Translations under genes and position numbers: made by a program
From: Campylorhamphus procurvoides
Lineage: Eukaryota; Chordata; Aves; Passeriformes; Dendrocolaptidae
Assembly (NCBI GenBank): GCA_013396655.1
Contig: WBMV01000073.1
Coordinates: forward strand, 832,525 to 896,524
Direction: 5' to 3'
Length of the DNA: 64,000 nt
The notes under the pieces: generated by a model
What the model saw: the letters and a program-made list of their open reading frames with translations, nothing else
Told to the model about the DNA's origin: nothing
Database searches by the model: none
In this document: one piece after another, positions 63,844-64,000 of the stretch
How positions within the stretch are numbered: position 1 is the first letter of the stretch
Layout: the number at the start of each line of letters is the position of its first letter

Positions 63844-63898
63844 GCGGTGCTGCCGGGGCGGGGGACCCGGCGCCTCTTTCCGCCTTTTGTATCGGTTC

Positions 63899-63904
63899 AA
63901 TAAT
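63899..63904 (+). terminator. ELMO2: ELMO2 poly(A) signal, AATAAT variant
   Basis: No AATAAA is present after the stop codon within the window. AATAAT at this place, about 120 bases after the stop, is the closest match. It may be a weak variant signal, or the true signal may lie beyond the window. Confidence 0.4.
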
Positions 63905-64000
63905 AACCAGTAGCGCTCCGAGCGCCGCCGCCTCCGCCTCTTTCCGCCCTGCGCGGAGCGTCACCGCAGCGCGCCCGCCCCGTCGGCACCGACAGCGCCC
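63905..64000. promoter_or_regulatory. CpG-rich end of window, possible neighbouring promoter
   Basis: Nearly 100 bases are dense in CG dinucleotides and contain 'ctctttccgcc', which also occurs in the ELMO2 3' UTR near 63872. This fits the edge of a CpG island of the next gene, but no coding start is visible. Confidence 0.3.

Overview
This is nuclear DNA from a vertebrate, most likely a bird. The genes have many short coding exons split by GT-AG introns. Several intronic and intergenic repeats carry the 3' signature of CR1 LINEs, the dominant avian transposon. Promoters are GC-rich, and the sequence holds scaffold gaps (one run of about 956 N plus single-N joins). Gene names come from recognising spliced protein sequence by eye; exon borders were checked for reading phase, and the exon sets of EPB42, ZNFX1, DDX27 and ELMO2 each sum to an intact frame.

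Layout: 1-4550 has no gene I can support, apart from a CR1 copy at about 3240-3875. 4555-13533 is EPB42 (+ strand, 13 coding exons, 699 aa), a transglutaminase-family protein with a GATA/CACCC/TATA promoter. 14028-20167 is CCNDBP1 (- strand), tail to tail with EPB42; its 5' end is scrambled by small gaps. 19860-22620 is GC-rich minisatellite, a probable solo LTR and a second copy of the 3' end of ZNFX1, which looks like false duplication. 22660-35233 is ZNFX1 (- strand, 13 coding exons, about 2017 aa). It shares a CpG-rich divergent promoter containing an interferon-response element with DDX27 (+ strand, 35695-41959, 21 exons, 753 aa). SNRPB (- strand, 42207-44188) ends tail to tail with DDX27; its first exon falls in the N gap at 44360-45315. 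ELMO2 (+ strand, 49358-63904, 21 coding exons including a 36-nt microexon, 732 aa) fills the rest. The last 100 bases are CpG-rich and may begin another promoter.

The genes do not form a pathway. EPB42 and CCNDBP1 are neighbours on human 15q15; ZNFX1, DDX27 and ELMO2 lie on 20q13 and SNRPB on 20p13. The point where these blocks meet is the disordered region at 19.9-22.6 kb, so the junction could be real avian gene order or a scaffolding error. The most interesting biology is that this EPB42 keeps the Cys-His-Asp catalytic triad that human band 4.2 has lost, that the ZNFX1 N-terminus has a recently expanded 25-residue repeat, and that one compact divergent promoter carries a perfect ISRE.
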